Below the pieces are notes generated by a model. The model made no database searches, was not told the DNA's origin, and worked only from the letters and a program-made list of their open reading frames with translations. A program made the position numbers and the translations under genes. A stretch of DNA of 64,000 nt from Afipia birgiae 34632 (GTDB lineage Bacteria; Pseudomonadota; Alphaproteobacteria; Rhizobiales; Xanthobacteraceae), in assembly GCF_000308295.2 (NCBI RefSeq), contig NZ_HG326652.1, positions 1,758,186-1,822,185 on the forward strand, given 5' to 3'. Below, piece by piece: positions 46,684-56,988 of the stretch (its first letter is position 1; every line of letters begins with the position of its first letter).

Positions 46684-47289
46684 ATGAATACCATTAAGAA
46701 CGTCTGCGTCTATTGCGGTTCCGGTCCCGGTACCAACCCCGAATTCGTCAAAGCGGCCACAGCCTTCGGCAAGACCCTCGCCCAGAATGGTGTCGGCCTC
46801 GTCTATGGCGGCGGCTCGATCGGCCTGATGGGTGCGGTCGCGGCCGGTGCGCTCGACCACGGCGGCAAGGTCACGGGCATCATCCCGACATTCCTGACGA
46901 AACGGGAGCATGTGCTTAAAGACGCACAGGAGCTCATCATCACCAAGGACATGCACGAGCGCAAGCAACTGATGTTTGAGCATTCCGACGCCTTCGTGGC
47001 GTTTCCGGGCGGTGTCGGAACCCTGGAAGAGCTGGTCGAGCAGATGACTTGGTCGCAGCTCGGCCGCCACAGCAAGCCGATCCTGCTCGCCAACATCGAC
47101 GGATTCTGGAAACCCCTGCTCGTGCTGATCGATCACATGAGGCAGACGGAATTCATTCGCGCCAACCTGTGGGTCGATGTGCTGACCGCTGATCGCGTCG
47201 AGGACATTCTTCCGACGCTGCAGCAGGCGGCCGCGCAGGTGCCCGAATCCGCCAAGCTGATGGACGAAAAGGTCGCGAGCGGCCTGTAA
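46684..47289 (+). CDS. LOG-family protein (TIGR00730)
   Basis: A 201-residue Rossmann-like protein of the LONELY GUY/lysine decarboxylase-like family, a phosphoribohydrolase that frees the base from nucleoside 5'-monophosphates such as cytokinin precursors. It has VCVYCGSGPGTNPEF at the N-terminus and the PGGVGTLEE motif (about 104-112) with the neighbouring ERKQLMFEHSDAF. Bacterial physiological substrates are uncertain. Divergent from the ABC transporter and convergent with a VOC gene. Confidence 0.92.
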   Translation: MNTIKNVCVYCGSGPGTNPEFVKAATAFGKTLAQNGVGLVYGGGSIGLMGAVAAGALDHGGKVTGIIPTFLTKREHVLKDAQELIITKDMHERKQLMFEHSDAFVAFPGGVGTLEELVEQMTWSQLGRHSKPILLANIDGFWKPLLVLIDHMRQTEFIRANLWVDVLTADRVEDILPTLQQAAAQVPESAKLMDEKVASGL

Positions 47290-47299
47290 GCCGTCCAGC

Positions 47300-47689
47300 T
47301 CACGCCGGTTGATCGTCCTTCAAGAACGTCACCACCTCGATGCGATTTCCGTCGGGATCGGTGACGAATGCCGCGTAATAGCTTGGGTGATATTCCGGAC
47401 GCGGCCCAGGCGCACCGTCATCGGTTCCTCCTGCTCCCAACGCCGCAGCATGAAATGCGTCTATCTCTGCAGCACTTCTCGCACGCAGACAGATGTGCGT
47501 GCCGCTTTCCGGCGGCACTGGCGACATGCCCGCACGAAGATTGATCCAGAATTCTGGATAGGTCTTTCCAAAACCGACCGTTGCCGGCCGCTCAATCAAT
47601 CTGTTCAGCCCTAACGGAGCGAATGCCGCTTCGTAGAATTTTGCGGCCCGCTCAATATCTGCAACGCCCACCGAGACGTGATCAATCAT
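47300..47689 (-). CDS. VOC-family (glyoxalase-like) protein
   Basis: A 129-residue single-domain VOC protein. It starts IDHVSVGVADIERAAKFYEAAFAPLG and ends YYAAFVTDPDGNRIEVV, the paired beta-alpha-beta-beta-beta modules with a metal-type His and Glu. The substrate is unknown. It lies 33 bases downstream of the cimA group start on the same strand and may be a trailing gene of that transcript. Confidence 0.88.
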   Translation of the reverse strand: MIDHVSVGVADIERAAKFYEAAFAPLGLNRLIERPATVGFGKTYPEFWINLRAGMSPVPPESGTHICLRARSAAEIDAFHAAALGAGGTDDGAPGPRPEYHPSYYAAFVTDPDGNRIEVVTFLKDDQPA

Positions 47690-47722
47690 TGAGCCCCCTT
47701 CCGCTTACGGGACCGGTTATGC

Positions 47723-49321
47723 CTATACCGGCGCGTTCGATTTCACCAGTTTGTAGACCACCGAGTCCATCAGCGCCTGAAACGACGCATCGATAATGTT
47801 GGGCGATACGCCGACCGTGGTCCAGCGCTCGCCTGTCTCGTCCTCGCTTTCGATCAGTACGCGCGTCACGGCCTCGGTGCCGCCATTGAGGATACGCACG
47901 CGGTAATCGACCAGCTTCAGGCCCTCGATGTACCTCTGATACTTGCCGAGATCCTTCCGCAGTGCGACGTCGAGCGCATTTACCGGGCCGTTGCCTTCCG
48001 CCGCCGAGATCAGCATTTCTCCGGCCACGTCGACCTTCACCACCGCCATCGCCACGGTGACACGCTGGGCCAGCGCGTTGTAACGCTGCTCCACATTGAC
48101 GTCGAACTGCACGACGCGGAAATAATCCGGCACCTTGCCGAGCGTACGGCGTGCCAGCAGATCGAAGGAGGCATCTGCAGATTCATAGGCATAGCCCGCC
48201 GCTTCCTTCTCCTTCATCTCCTCAACCAGACGCGTCAGTTTGGGATCGCTCTTGTCGAACGGAATACCGGCGCGTTCGAGTTCGGCAATGACGTTGGAAC
48301 GACCGGCCTGATCGGAGACGAGCACTTTGCGATGATTTCCGATGGCCTCTGGAGCCACGTGCTCATAGGTCTGAGGATCCTTCAGCACTGCCGAGGCATG
48401 GATGCCTGTCTTGGTGACGAACGCACTCTCGCCGACATACGGCGCATGACGATCCGGTGCGCGATTGAGGATATCGTCCAGCGCGCGCGAGGCATGGACC
48501 AGCGTGGCAAGCTTTTCCTGCGAGACGCCGATCTCAAACTTATCGGCAAATTCCTTCTTCAGCTTCAGCGTCGGGATCAGCGAACAGAGATTGGCATTGC
48601 CGCAGCGCTCGCCCAAGCCGTTCAGCGTGCCCTGAATCTGCCTTGCCCCCGCGCGCACTGCGGCCAGCGAATTCGCCACCGCCTGCTCCGTGTCGTTGTG
48701 GGTGTGAATGCCGACATGCTCGCCGGGGATATGCTTGACCACTTCACCGACGATGGCCTCGATCTCGTTCGGCATCGTGCCGCCGTTGGTATCGCACAGC
48801 ACCACCCAGCGCGCGCCGGAGTCGTACGCCGCTTTGGCACAAGCCAATGCGAATTGCGGATTCTCCTTGTAGCCGTCGAAGAAATGCTCGCAGTCGAGCA
48901 TGACCTCGCGACCCGCCGCTTTGGCAGCGCCAACGCTGTCGCGGATCGAGGCGAGATTTTCCTCATTGGTGGTCTCCAGAGCCACCCGGACCTGATACTC
49001 GGACGACTTCGCGACGAAGCAGATCGCGTCAGCCTTGGCCTCGATCAACGCTGCGAGACCCGGATCATTCGATGCCGAACGGCCAGGACGGCGCGTCATG
49101 CCAAAGGCGGTGAATTTCGCATGATCGAATTTCGGCTTGGCTGCGAAAAATTCGGTATCGGACGGATTTGCGCCCGGGTAGCCGCCCTCAACGTAGTCGA
49201 TGCCGAGATCGTCGAGCATGTCGGCAATGATCTGCTTGTCATGCAACGTGAAGTCGACGCCGTTGGTCTGTGCGCCGTCGCGCAGCGTGGTATCGAATAG
49301 ATAGAGGCGCTCACGGCTCAT
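47723..49321 (-). CDS. cimA: Citramalate synthase
   Basis: A 532-residue LeuA-like enzyme that condenses pyruvate and acetyl-CoA to (R)-citramalate, giving isoleucine independently of threonine. It has YLFDTTLRDGAQTNGVDF at the N-terminus (HMGL-like barrel), HTHNDTEQAVANSLAAVRAGA and a C-terminal regulatory LeuA dimer domain (about 400-530, DYRVRILNGGTEAVTRV). The start is ATG 49321, inside the stop of the upstream GNAT gene (ATGA); a longer frame to 49396 is a shadow. Part of a coupled operon with cysS. Confidence 0.93.
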   Translation of the reverse strand: MSRERLYLFDTTLRDGAQTNGVDFTLHDKQIIADMLDDLGIDYVEGGYPGANPSDTEFFAAKPKFDHAKFTAFGMTRRPGRSASNDPGLAALIEAKADAICFVAKSSEYQVRVALETTNEENLASIRDSVGAAKAAGREVMLDCEHFFDGYKENPQFALACAKAAYDSGARWVVLCDTNGGTMPNEIEAIVGEVVKHIPGEHVGIHTHNDTEQAVANSLAAVRAGARQIQGTLNGLGERCGNANLCSLIPTLKLKKEFADKFEIGVSQEKLATLVHASRALDDILNRAPDRHAPYVGESAFVTKTGIHASAVLKDPQTYEHVAPEAIGNHRKVLVSDQAGRSNVIAELERAGIPFDKSDPKLTRLVEEMKEKEAAGYAYESADASFDLLARRTLGKVPDYFRVVQFDVNVEQRYNALAQRVTVAMAVVKVDVAGEMLISAAEGNGPVNALDVALRKDLGKYQRYIEGLKLVDYRVRILNGGTEAVTRVLIESEDETGERWTTVGVSPNIIDASFQALMDSVVYKLVKSNAPV

Positions 49322-49842
49322 GATGGTCTTCCCGGCATTTCGCCTCGCGGCGCGTCGCCGCCCAGTGATTTCTTCATCGTCGTATTGGCCAGCCATTCGT
49401 CGCCGACCGACACCGTATTGCGTTGCTGGCTGGTGTATCCCCGCTTCACGAAGAACGGTTCGGCCGTGTCGCTGGCTTCGACTGTCAGCGAGGTTGCCCC
49501 TCGCGCTCCCGCTAACTTCTCAAGCGCATCGCAAAGCGATGTCGCGACGCCCTGCCGTGCAAAACCAGGCAGCACATAAAGAAGATCCAAATGATCCTTG
49601 CCTTTCAGCGAGGCAAACCCGACCGGCGAGCTTTCGATCGTTGCAACCAGCGTGAGCTGACTGGCGAGACGTTTTCCGAATTTATCCTCGTCCTCGGCAC
49701 CACCCGCCCATGCCTCGCGCTGCGCATCCGAATAGTCTTCCTCAGCGAGCTCATCGATGCTGGCAATGTAGATCGCCGCGAGCACCGGGGTGTCCTCAGG
49801 GAGAAACGGCCGCAGGCCGACTTTGGGAATGGACTGGCCCAT
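49318..49842 (-). CDS. GNAT-family N-acetyltransferase
   Basis: A 174-residue acetyltransferase. It has LRPFLPEDTPVLAAIYIASIDEL, the middle strand HLDLLYVLPGFARQGVATSLCDAL with the acetyl-CoA binding pattern Q/R-x2-G-x-A (RQGVA), and AEPFFVKRGYTSQQRN. The ATG at 49842 is chosen since the family starts IPKVGLRPF; an extension to 49890 overlaps the small upstream gene. Coupled by ATGA to cimA. Confidence 0.88.
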   Translation of the reverse strand: MGQSIPKVGLRPFLPEDTPVLAAIYIASIDELAEEDYSDAQREAWAGGAEDEDKFGKRLASQLTLVATIESSPVGFASLKGKDHLDLLYVLPGFARQGVATSLCDALEKLAGARGATSLTVEASDTAEPFFVKRGYTSQQRNTVSVGDEWLANTTMKKSLGGDAPRGEMPGRPS

Positions 49843-49846
49843 CGGC

Positions 49847-49956
49847 TTACCAGACGTTGACGAGTTTGAGCGCAAGCGCGATGGCTGCAACGATCAGCAG
49901 CCACTTAATTGCGATATAATAGCGCCAGTGCTTTGGAAAAGGCGTATCCGGCTTCG

Positions 49957-49960
<4 letters not shown>
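49847..49960 (-). CDS. 37-residue single-pass membrane peptide
   Basis: A very small gene: [16 protein letters not shown], then one hydrophobic helix (about 19-34, [16 protein letters not shown]), ending NVW. Its ATG lies inside the cysS stop (ATGA overlap), and its stop is followed by the GNAT start after four bases, so it sits in frame-coupled order between them. The tight spacing supports that it is translated. No family is recognised. Confidence 0.65.
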
Positions 49961-51369
<1,409 letters not shown>

Positions 51370-51660
51370 GGAAATAGAATCCCTTGCCTTGCGGCCGGGT
51401 CGTCCCATGATCTCGATTGAGAAAAGACGGCTCCAGCCAGCGAATCGCTAGCTAATAATCTCGCGGCAGATGCCGAAAATGGAGAGAGAACCGTTCATGG
51501 GCCGCACAATGGTCCAGCCGGGGTGACCGCGTCAAGGTCACACTCCATGGATTTCGGCCTCTTTCGGTCCGGTCCGCCACGGAATCGCCGTCCTTAATCA
51601 TTCTTAACCGTTCGAGCTTATTGATGGAGGCGCCTGTGCTTCTCCCGAACCGGTGCCACC

Positions 51661-51960
51661 ATGCGATTCCTGTTCACACTGACTGTCTGCGTATCTCTCA
51701 TGACCGCGGTCGAAGTCCGCGCCGACAGCCGTGTTTTCATTGTGGCCAACCAGCCGGACGGCTACGGCGTCGACGAATGTCTGGCCAAGGGTGAAAGATG
51801 CGGAGCCCCCGCTGCGCGGGCTTATTGCCAGGCGCGGGATTTCGCGCAGGCCACCGGTTACCGGCGCATCGACCCCGATGAAGTAACCGGCGCGATCCCG
51901 GCATCCACCGGCACAACCGGAAGTCACGGCGAGTTCATCGCGATCACCTGCAATCGCTAA
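51661..51960 (+). CDS. Small secreted protein of unknown function
   Basis: A 99-residue protein with a clear signal peptide (residues 1-21, FLFTLTVCVSLMTAVEVRA) and a mature domain with four Cys (ECLAKGERCGAPAARAYCQ, TCNR), likely two disulfide bonds. It has no recognised domain beyond that pattern; I recall similar periplasmic proteins in Bradyrhizobium relatives. A GC-rich hairpin followed by CTTCTTTTC after the stop (51965-51995) could be its terminator. Confidence 0.7.
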   Translation: MRFLFTLTVCVSLMTAVEVRADSRVFIVANQPDGYGVDECLAKGERCGAPAARAYCQARDFAQATGYRRIDPDEVTGAIPASTGTTGSHGEFIAITCNR

Positions 51961-52108
51961 AGCAGGGCACCCCAGTTCCCGGGGGGCTTCTTTTCGTCAC
52001 GATTCTCTGCCTTATCTGCCTCCCTGAATCGACGTGACCTTGCCGCCGGAAGCTAGTATGTGAGCGTCCGTCGGCCGCGCCGCGGTCAGCCAGCCGGATC
52101 GGGACAGC

Positions 52109-53230
52109 TTGCCGAATTCTTCGTTTCTGCGATGGACTTTTGCCAGCGTTGCGCTTGTGAGCGCAGCGCTGCTCAGCCATGGCGCCGCAGCACAGCAGGG
52201 ATTTCCGCCTCCTCCGTCAGGTCAGCCCGGGGGCGCCAACCCCATCTGCCAGCGGCTCGTTGGCCAGTTGTCGGCAATCGAGGGCGGCGACAGCGCCAAG
52301 ACTGAACAGATTCAGCGCTATGTCGAGGCGCAGAGCCGCCAGCAATCCGAGCTGGAGCGCGTGCAGGATCAGGCCAGGCGTCAGGGCTGCGACAGTTCGG
52401 GTTTTTTCTCGCTGTTCAGCGGCCAGTCTGCGCAATGCGGGCCGATCAACACGCGAATTCAGCAGATGCGATCCAACCTCGACCAGATCACCGGCAATCT
52501 TGAACGATTGCGCGGCGGCGGGTTCGGCGGTTCGGAGCGCGAAAACCAGCGCCGTTCTGTACTAATGGCACTGGCGCAGAACAATTGCGGTCCGCAATAC
52601 GCGGCTCAGTTGCGCAACAGCGGCGGCGGCGGTTTCCTCGAGAACTTGTTCGGCGGCGGCAGCAACAACACCGGCGCACCGATCGACAACGGAGCCGCCT
52701 CGGGCACCTACCGAACGGTCTGCGCGCGAAGCTGCGATGGCTTCTATTTCCCGATTTCTTTCGCCACCGTACCAGGCCGCTTCGCCGACGATGAGCGCAC
52801 CTGCAAGGCGCTATGCCCTGCCGCCGACGCGACGCTCTACAGCTATCGCAACCCCGGCGAAGACATGAACCAGGCCGTATCGATCAATGGCCAGCCCTAT
52901 TCGCAATCGCCGAACGCATTCAAGTATCGCCAGGCGTTCGACAAGTCGTGCAGCTGCAAGGCGGTCGGCCAGACATGGTCCGATGCGCTGAAAAACATCG
53001 ACGACAAGGCCGCTGCCGCTCAACAGGGCGACATCATCGTGACCGATGAGAGCTCGAAGAAGATGTCGCAACCAAAGACAGCGACGACGCCGGCAGCCCA
53101 GAAGAAAGCGGGCTCGGTCGCAACGCCGACGAACGCGCAACCGCTGCCGACTGGCGCACCGGCCGCTACCTCCGATTCCGGCGACAAGCCAATCCGTTCA
53201 GTCGGGCCGACGTTTATTCCGGCGCGCTGA
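52109..53230 (+). CDS. DUF2865 secreted protein
   Basis: A 373-residue exported protein. It has a signal peptide (about 1-29, WTFASVALVSAALLSHGAAAQ), a coiled region (about 70-130, QSELERVQDQARRQG, RSNLDQITGNLERL) and the DUF2865 core YRTVCARSCDGFYFPISF, ERTCKALCPAADATLYSYRNPGEDMNQAV. The C-terminal 70 residues are Pro/Ala/Lys-rich. Start is TTG 52109, since it gives a full signal peptide. Function unknown; probably envelope-associated. Converges with nadE. Confidence 0.85.
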   Translation: MPNSSFLRWTFASVALVSAALLSHGAAAQQGFPPPPSGQPGGANPICQRLVGQLSAIEGGDSAKTEQIQRYVEAQSRQQSELERVQDQARRQGCDSSGFFSLFSGQSAQCGPINTRIQQMRSNLDQITGNLERLRGGGFGGSERENQRRSVLMALAQNNCGPQYAAQLRNSGGGGFLENLFGGGSNNTGAPIDNGAASGTYRTVCARSCDGFYFPISFATVPGRFADDERTCKALCPAADATLYSYRNPGEDMNQAVSINGQPYSQSPNAFKYRQAFDKSCSCKAVGQTWSDALKNIDDKAAAAQQGDIIVTDESSKKMSQPKTATTPAAQKKAGSVATPTNAQPLPTGAPAATSDSGDKPIRSVGPTFIPAR

Positions 53231-53237
53231 GACGAGC

Positions 53238-54989
53238 CTAACCTTCGAACGCTTCCGCTGAACCGCGGCTCGATCGCGTCACGAGCGAATGATCGGGGGC
53301 GGCGGGCGCTTTCCCTGTATCCCGGAATTTATTGATGATCGGATAGCGGCGGTCGCGGCCGAAATTCTTGCGCGTCACCTTCACGCCCGGTGCGGCCTGA
53401 CGGCGCTTGTATTCGGCGATATTCAACAACCGATCGATGCGCGTGACAGTTTCCCGATCGAAGCCCTCCGCGATGATCGAGGCCAGTGGCTCTTCGCGCT
53501 CGACCAGCCTCTCGAGGATTGCGTCCAGCACATCATACGGCGGCAACGAATCCTGATCGGTCTGGTTTTCGCGCAATTCCGCCGTCGGCGGACGCGTGAT
53601 GATATTCGGCGGGATGACCTCGCCGGACGGACCAAGCGCCTCCTCGGGCTTCCATGAATTGCGCAACGTCGAAAGCCGGAACACTTCCGTCTTGTAGATA
53701 TCCTTGATCGGGTTGTAGCCGCCGTTCATGTCGCCATAGAGCGTGGCGTAGCCGACCGACATTTCGGACTTGTTGCCGGTGGTCACCAGCATCGAACCGA
53801 ACTTGTTGGAAATCGCCATCAGGAGGACCCCGCGCGCGCGCGCCTGCAGGTTTTCCTCAGTGACATCGCGCTCACGCCCCACGAATGCCGGCTTCAGGAT
53901 TTCCTCAAACCCGTGCACGGCCGCTGCAATTGGCAGCACCTCGTACTTAATGCCGAGTTGCTTCGCGAGCCTCGCTGCATCGTCCAGCGATTCCTGGGCG
54001 GTAAACCGAAACGGCAGCATCACGCCGCGCACTCTGTCCGCGCCGAGCGCATCCACTGCAATAGCTGCGCACAAGGCGGAATCGATCCCGCCCGACACAC
54101 CGAGCAGCACACCGGGGAAACCAGTCTTGCCGACATAATCCCGCAAACCGAGCACGCAGGCGGCGTAGTCGCCCTTGTCGCCGTCGAGCACCGGCGTTAC
54201 CGGCCCCTTGCAGTTCCAGCCGCCCTCACCTTTGGTCCACCGCACTGTCGTGATGTCTTCCACGAAGCCCGGCAACTGGAAGGCCAGCGAGCGGTCCGCG
54301 TTCAGCGCGAAGGACGAACCATCAAACACCAGTTCGTCCTGCCCACCGATCTGGTTGAGATAGATCAGCGGCAGTCCGCTTTCAGCCACACGGGCAACGG
54401 AGACCGACAACCGCATGTCGTTCTTCTCACGCGTATAAGGCGAGCCGTTCGGCACGATCAGAATTTCCGCGCCGGTCTCCGCGAGACATTCGGTGACGTT
54501 TTCGTAGTCTTCGGATTCTTCCATCCATGTGTCTTCACAGATGGGCACGCCGACCCGCACACCGCGGATCGTGACCGGGCCGGATACCGGCCCGCGCGCG
54601 AACACGCGCTTTTCGTCGAACACGCCGTAGTTCGGAAGATTGACCTTGAAGCGCAGCGCTGCAATCCGGCCGTCGTCGAGCAGCGCACAGGCGTTATAGA
54701 GTTTGTCGTCCTCGACCCAGGGTGTGCCGATCAGCACCGCCGGTCCGCCATCAGAGGTTTCGCGCGCGAGCGCTTCAACCTCGGCACGGCAAGCGGCCTG
54801 AAATGCTGGCTTGAGGACAAGGTCTTCCGGCGGATAACCGGCCATGAACAGTTCAGGCAGCACCAGCAAATCTGCGCGGTCGGATTTCGCCCGCGCGCGA
54901 GCTGCACGAGCCCTGGCAGCGTTGCCCGTGACGTCACCGACGACGGGATTGAGCTGCGCGAGCGTGATCGTGAACTGAGACTTGGTCAT
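53238..54989 (-). CDS. nadE: Glutamine-dependent NAD+ synthase
   Basis: A 583-residue enzyme that amidates nicotinate adenine dinucleotide to NAD+ with glutamine as nitrogen donor. The N-terminal nitrilase-like glutaminase domain (about 1-270, LVLPELFMAGYPPEDLVL, and the VGVPICEDTWMEE active Cys) is followed by an ATP-PPase domain with GVSGGIDSALCAA near residue 300 and NKSEMSVGYATLYGDMNGGYNPI. Length is right for the two-domain form. Confidence 0.95.
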   Translation of the reverse strand: MTKSQFTITLAQLNPVVGDVTGNAARARAARARAKSDRADLLVLPELFMAGYPPEDLVLKPAFQAACRAEVEALARETSDGGPAVLIGTPWVEDDKLYNACALLDDGRIAALRFKVNLPNYGVFDEKRVFARGPVSGPVTIRGVRVGVPICEDTWMEESEDYENVTECLAETGAEILIVPNGSPYTREKNDMRLSVSVARVAESGLPLIYLNQIGGQDELVFDGSSFALNADRSLAFQLPGFVEDITTVRWTKGEGGWNCKGPVTPVLDGDKGDYAACVLGLRDYVGKTGFPGVLLGVSGGIDSALCAAIAVDALGADRVRGVMLPFRFTAQESLDDAARLAKQLGIKYEVLPIAAAVHGFEEILKPAFVGRERDVTEENLQARARGVLLMAISNKFGSMLVTTGNKSEMSVGYATLYGDMNGGYNPIKDIYKTEVFRLSTLRNSWKPEEALGPSGEVIPPNIITRPPTAELRENQTDQDSLPPYDVLDAILERLVEREEPLASIIAEGFDRETVTRIDRLLNIAEYKRRQAAPGVKVTRKNFGRDRRYPIINKFRDTGKAPAAPDHSLVTRSSRGSAEAFEG

Positions 54990-55044
54990 GATCGCTTTTA
55001 GCCCGCCGACTGCGGCATCTGCAATTGCTCAATATGAGCACAAT

Positions 55045-55413
55045 TCAGATGAGACCTATGCGCTCGCCGATGGCAAACAGCCAGAATGCGCCCGCAATCA
55101 GCAGTGTGACGCCGACCGCAGCCGATCCCATGTCCTTGACGCGACCGATCTGGGGGTCGTGATCGGTAGTGAGACGGTCGGCGAGCTTTTCAATGGCGGT
55201 GTTCAGGAGTTCGACCACCATCAGCAACAGCACAACCATCACAAGTTCAAGACGGCGTACCGGCGTGACGCCGATCAGCCATGCCAATGGGATCGCCAGC
55301 AGGAGCGCAATCAACTCTTCGCGGAAGGCTTGTTCGGAACGGAAAGCAAATGCCAATCCGTTCCGGCTGTTGATCGTGGCGCGGCACATCCGCGACAGCA
55401 CCACTCGCACCAT
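55045..55413 (-). CDS. dgkA: Diacylglycerol kinase DgkA
   Basis: A 122-residue trimeric membrane kinase that phosphorylates diacylglycerol (or undecaprenol) in membrane recycling. It has three helices, an N-terminal amphipathic part (INSRNGLAFAFRSEQAFREEL) and the catalytic motif VELLNTAIEKLAD. Its first base is the last base of the DAHP synthase stop codon, so it is translationally coupled to that gene although the two functions are unrelated. Confidence 0.93.
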   Translation of the reverse strand: MVRVVLSRMCRATINSRNGLAFAFRSEQAFREELIALLLAIPLAWLIGVTPVRRLELVMVVLLLMVVELLNTAIEKLADRLTTDHDPQIGRVKDMGSAAVGVTLLIAGAFWLFAIGERIGLI

Positions 55414-56801
55414 CAGAACCCCGCAACGGCCGGCATCGGGTTCACCTTGCCAACGCGCTCCTGCTTAAGCAGTTCGGCGATCAGGAAAGCCATGTCGATC
55501 GATTGCTCGGCGTTCAGGCGCGGATCGCAGACCGTGTGGTAACGGTCGTTGAGGTCCTCGTCGGTGATCGCGCGTGCGCCGCCGATGCATTCGGTGACGT
55601 CCTGTCCGGTCATTTCCAGATGAACGCCGCCGGCATGGGTACCTTCCGCCGCATGGATGGTGAAGAACGACTTCACTTCGGACAGCACGCGATCGAACGG
55701 CCGGGTCTTGTAGCCGGACGTCGATGTGATGGTGTTGCCGTGCATCGGATCGCACGACCAGACCACAACACGGCCTTCCCGCTGCACAGCACGGATCAGC
55801 TGCGGCAAGTGCGCGTCAACCTTGTCCGAACCGAAGCGGTTGATCAGTGTCAACCGGCCCGGCTCGTTGTCCGGATTCAGGACGTCGATCAGCTTGATCA
55901 GTTCATCCGACTTCAGCGATGGTCCGCACTTCAGGCCGATCGGGTTCTTGATGCCACGGAAGTATTCGATGTGGCCGTGATCGAGCTGACGCGTGCGGTC
56001 GCCGATCCAGATCATGTGCCCCGTGGTCGCGTACCAGTCGCCGGTCGTGGAATCCACGCGCGTGAAGGCCTGCTCGTAGCCGAGCAGCAGCGCCTCGTGG
56101 CTGGTGTAGAAGTCGGTCGCGCGCAGTTCCGGATGCCTCTCCAGATCGAGGCCACAGGCGCGCATGAAGTTCAGCGCCTCGGAAATACGATCGGCCAGTT
56201 CCTTGTAACGGCGTGACTGCGGCGAATCCTTGAGGAAGCCGAGCATCCACTGATGCACGCTGCCGAGATTGGCGAAGCCACCGGTCGCGAAGGCGCGTAA
56301 CAGGTTCAGCGTCGCCGCCGATTGCCGGTACGCCATCAACTGGCGCTGCGGATCGGGAGTGCGCGCTTCCTTCGTGAAAGCCGTATCGTTGACGATGTCG
56401 CCCCGATAGCTCGGCAATTCGACATCGCCCTGCTTTTCCATCGGCGAGGAACGCGGCTTGGCGAATTGACCAGCGATGCGGCCGACCTTCACAACCGGCA
56501 ACGCGCCGGCATAGGTCAGAACCACCGCCATCTGCAGCAGCACGCGAAAGAAATCGCGGATGTTGTTGGCGCCATGCTCGGCGAAGCTCTCGGCGCAGTC
56601 GCCGCCCTGCAGCAGAAAGGCTTCGCCGGCCGCAACACGGGCCAGCGCCTTCTTCAGGTTGCGCGCTTCACCTGCAAAAACCAGCGGCGGAAACGTAGCA
56701 AGCTGCGCCTCGACATCGGCCAACGCTTTCGCATCGGGATAGTCTGGCACTTGCATGACTGGCTTCTTGCGCCAGCTGTCGGGCGTCCACCGCTCGGACA
56801 T
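55413..56801 (-). CDS. Class II 3-deoxy-7-phosphoheptulonate (DAHP) synthase
   Basis: A 462-residue plant-type DAHP synthase that starts the shikimate pathway from phosphoenolpyruvate and erythrose 4-phosphate. Typical parts are [61 protein letters not shown] and [12 protein letters not shown]. Type II enzymes differ from AroF/G/H in sequence and regulation. It is followed directly by dgkA. Confidence 0.94.
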   Translation of the reverse strand: MSERWTPDSWRKKPVMQVPDYPDAKALADVEAQLATFPPLVFAGEARNLKKALARVAAGEAFLLQGGDCAESFAEHGANNIRDFFRVLLQMAVVLTYAGALPVVKVGRIAGQFAKPRSSPMEKQGDVELPSYRGDIVNDTAFTKEARTPDPQRQLMAYRQSAATLNLLRAFATGGFANLGSVHQWMLGFLKDSPQSRRYKELADRISEALNFMRACGLDLERHPELRATDFYTSHEALLLGYEQAFTRVDSTTGDWYATTGHMIWIGDRTRQLDHGHIEYFRGIKNPIGLKCGPSLKSDELIKLIDVLNPDNEPGRLTLINRFGSDKVDAHLPQLIRAVQREGRVVVWSCDPMHGNTITSTSGYKTRPFDRVLSEVKSFFTIHAAEGTHAGGVHLEMTGQDVTECIGGARAITDEDLNDRYHTVCDPRLNAEQSIDMAFLIAELLKQERVGKVNPMPAVAGF

Positions 56802-56988
56802 GACTGAAACTCCTCAGGAAACGGCAATAAGTGATAGCGCCGGGTTATACACAGGTGATCCCGGTCTTGCCAGTTGCAAATCGGCATGACGGATCAGTGA
56901 CTTGCCGGCTCAAATATGCCGCCTTGTCAGGCCGTCTGCCGCTAGGGGATTTTCGGGCCGCCCTTTGGTCCAGCTCGATCCGGGTGGA

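Noticed and set aside
53913-55001. 362-codon plus-strand open frame over nadE
   Set aside because: It is antisense to nadE with basic, low-complexity composition.
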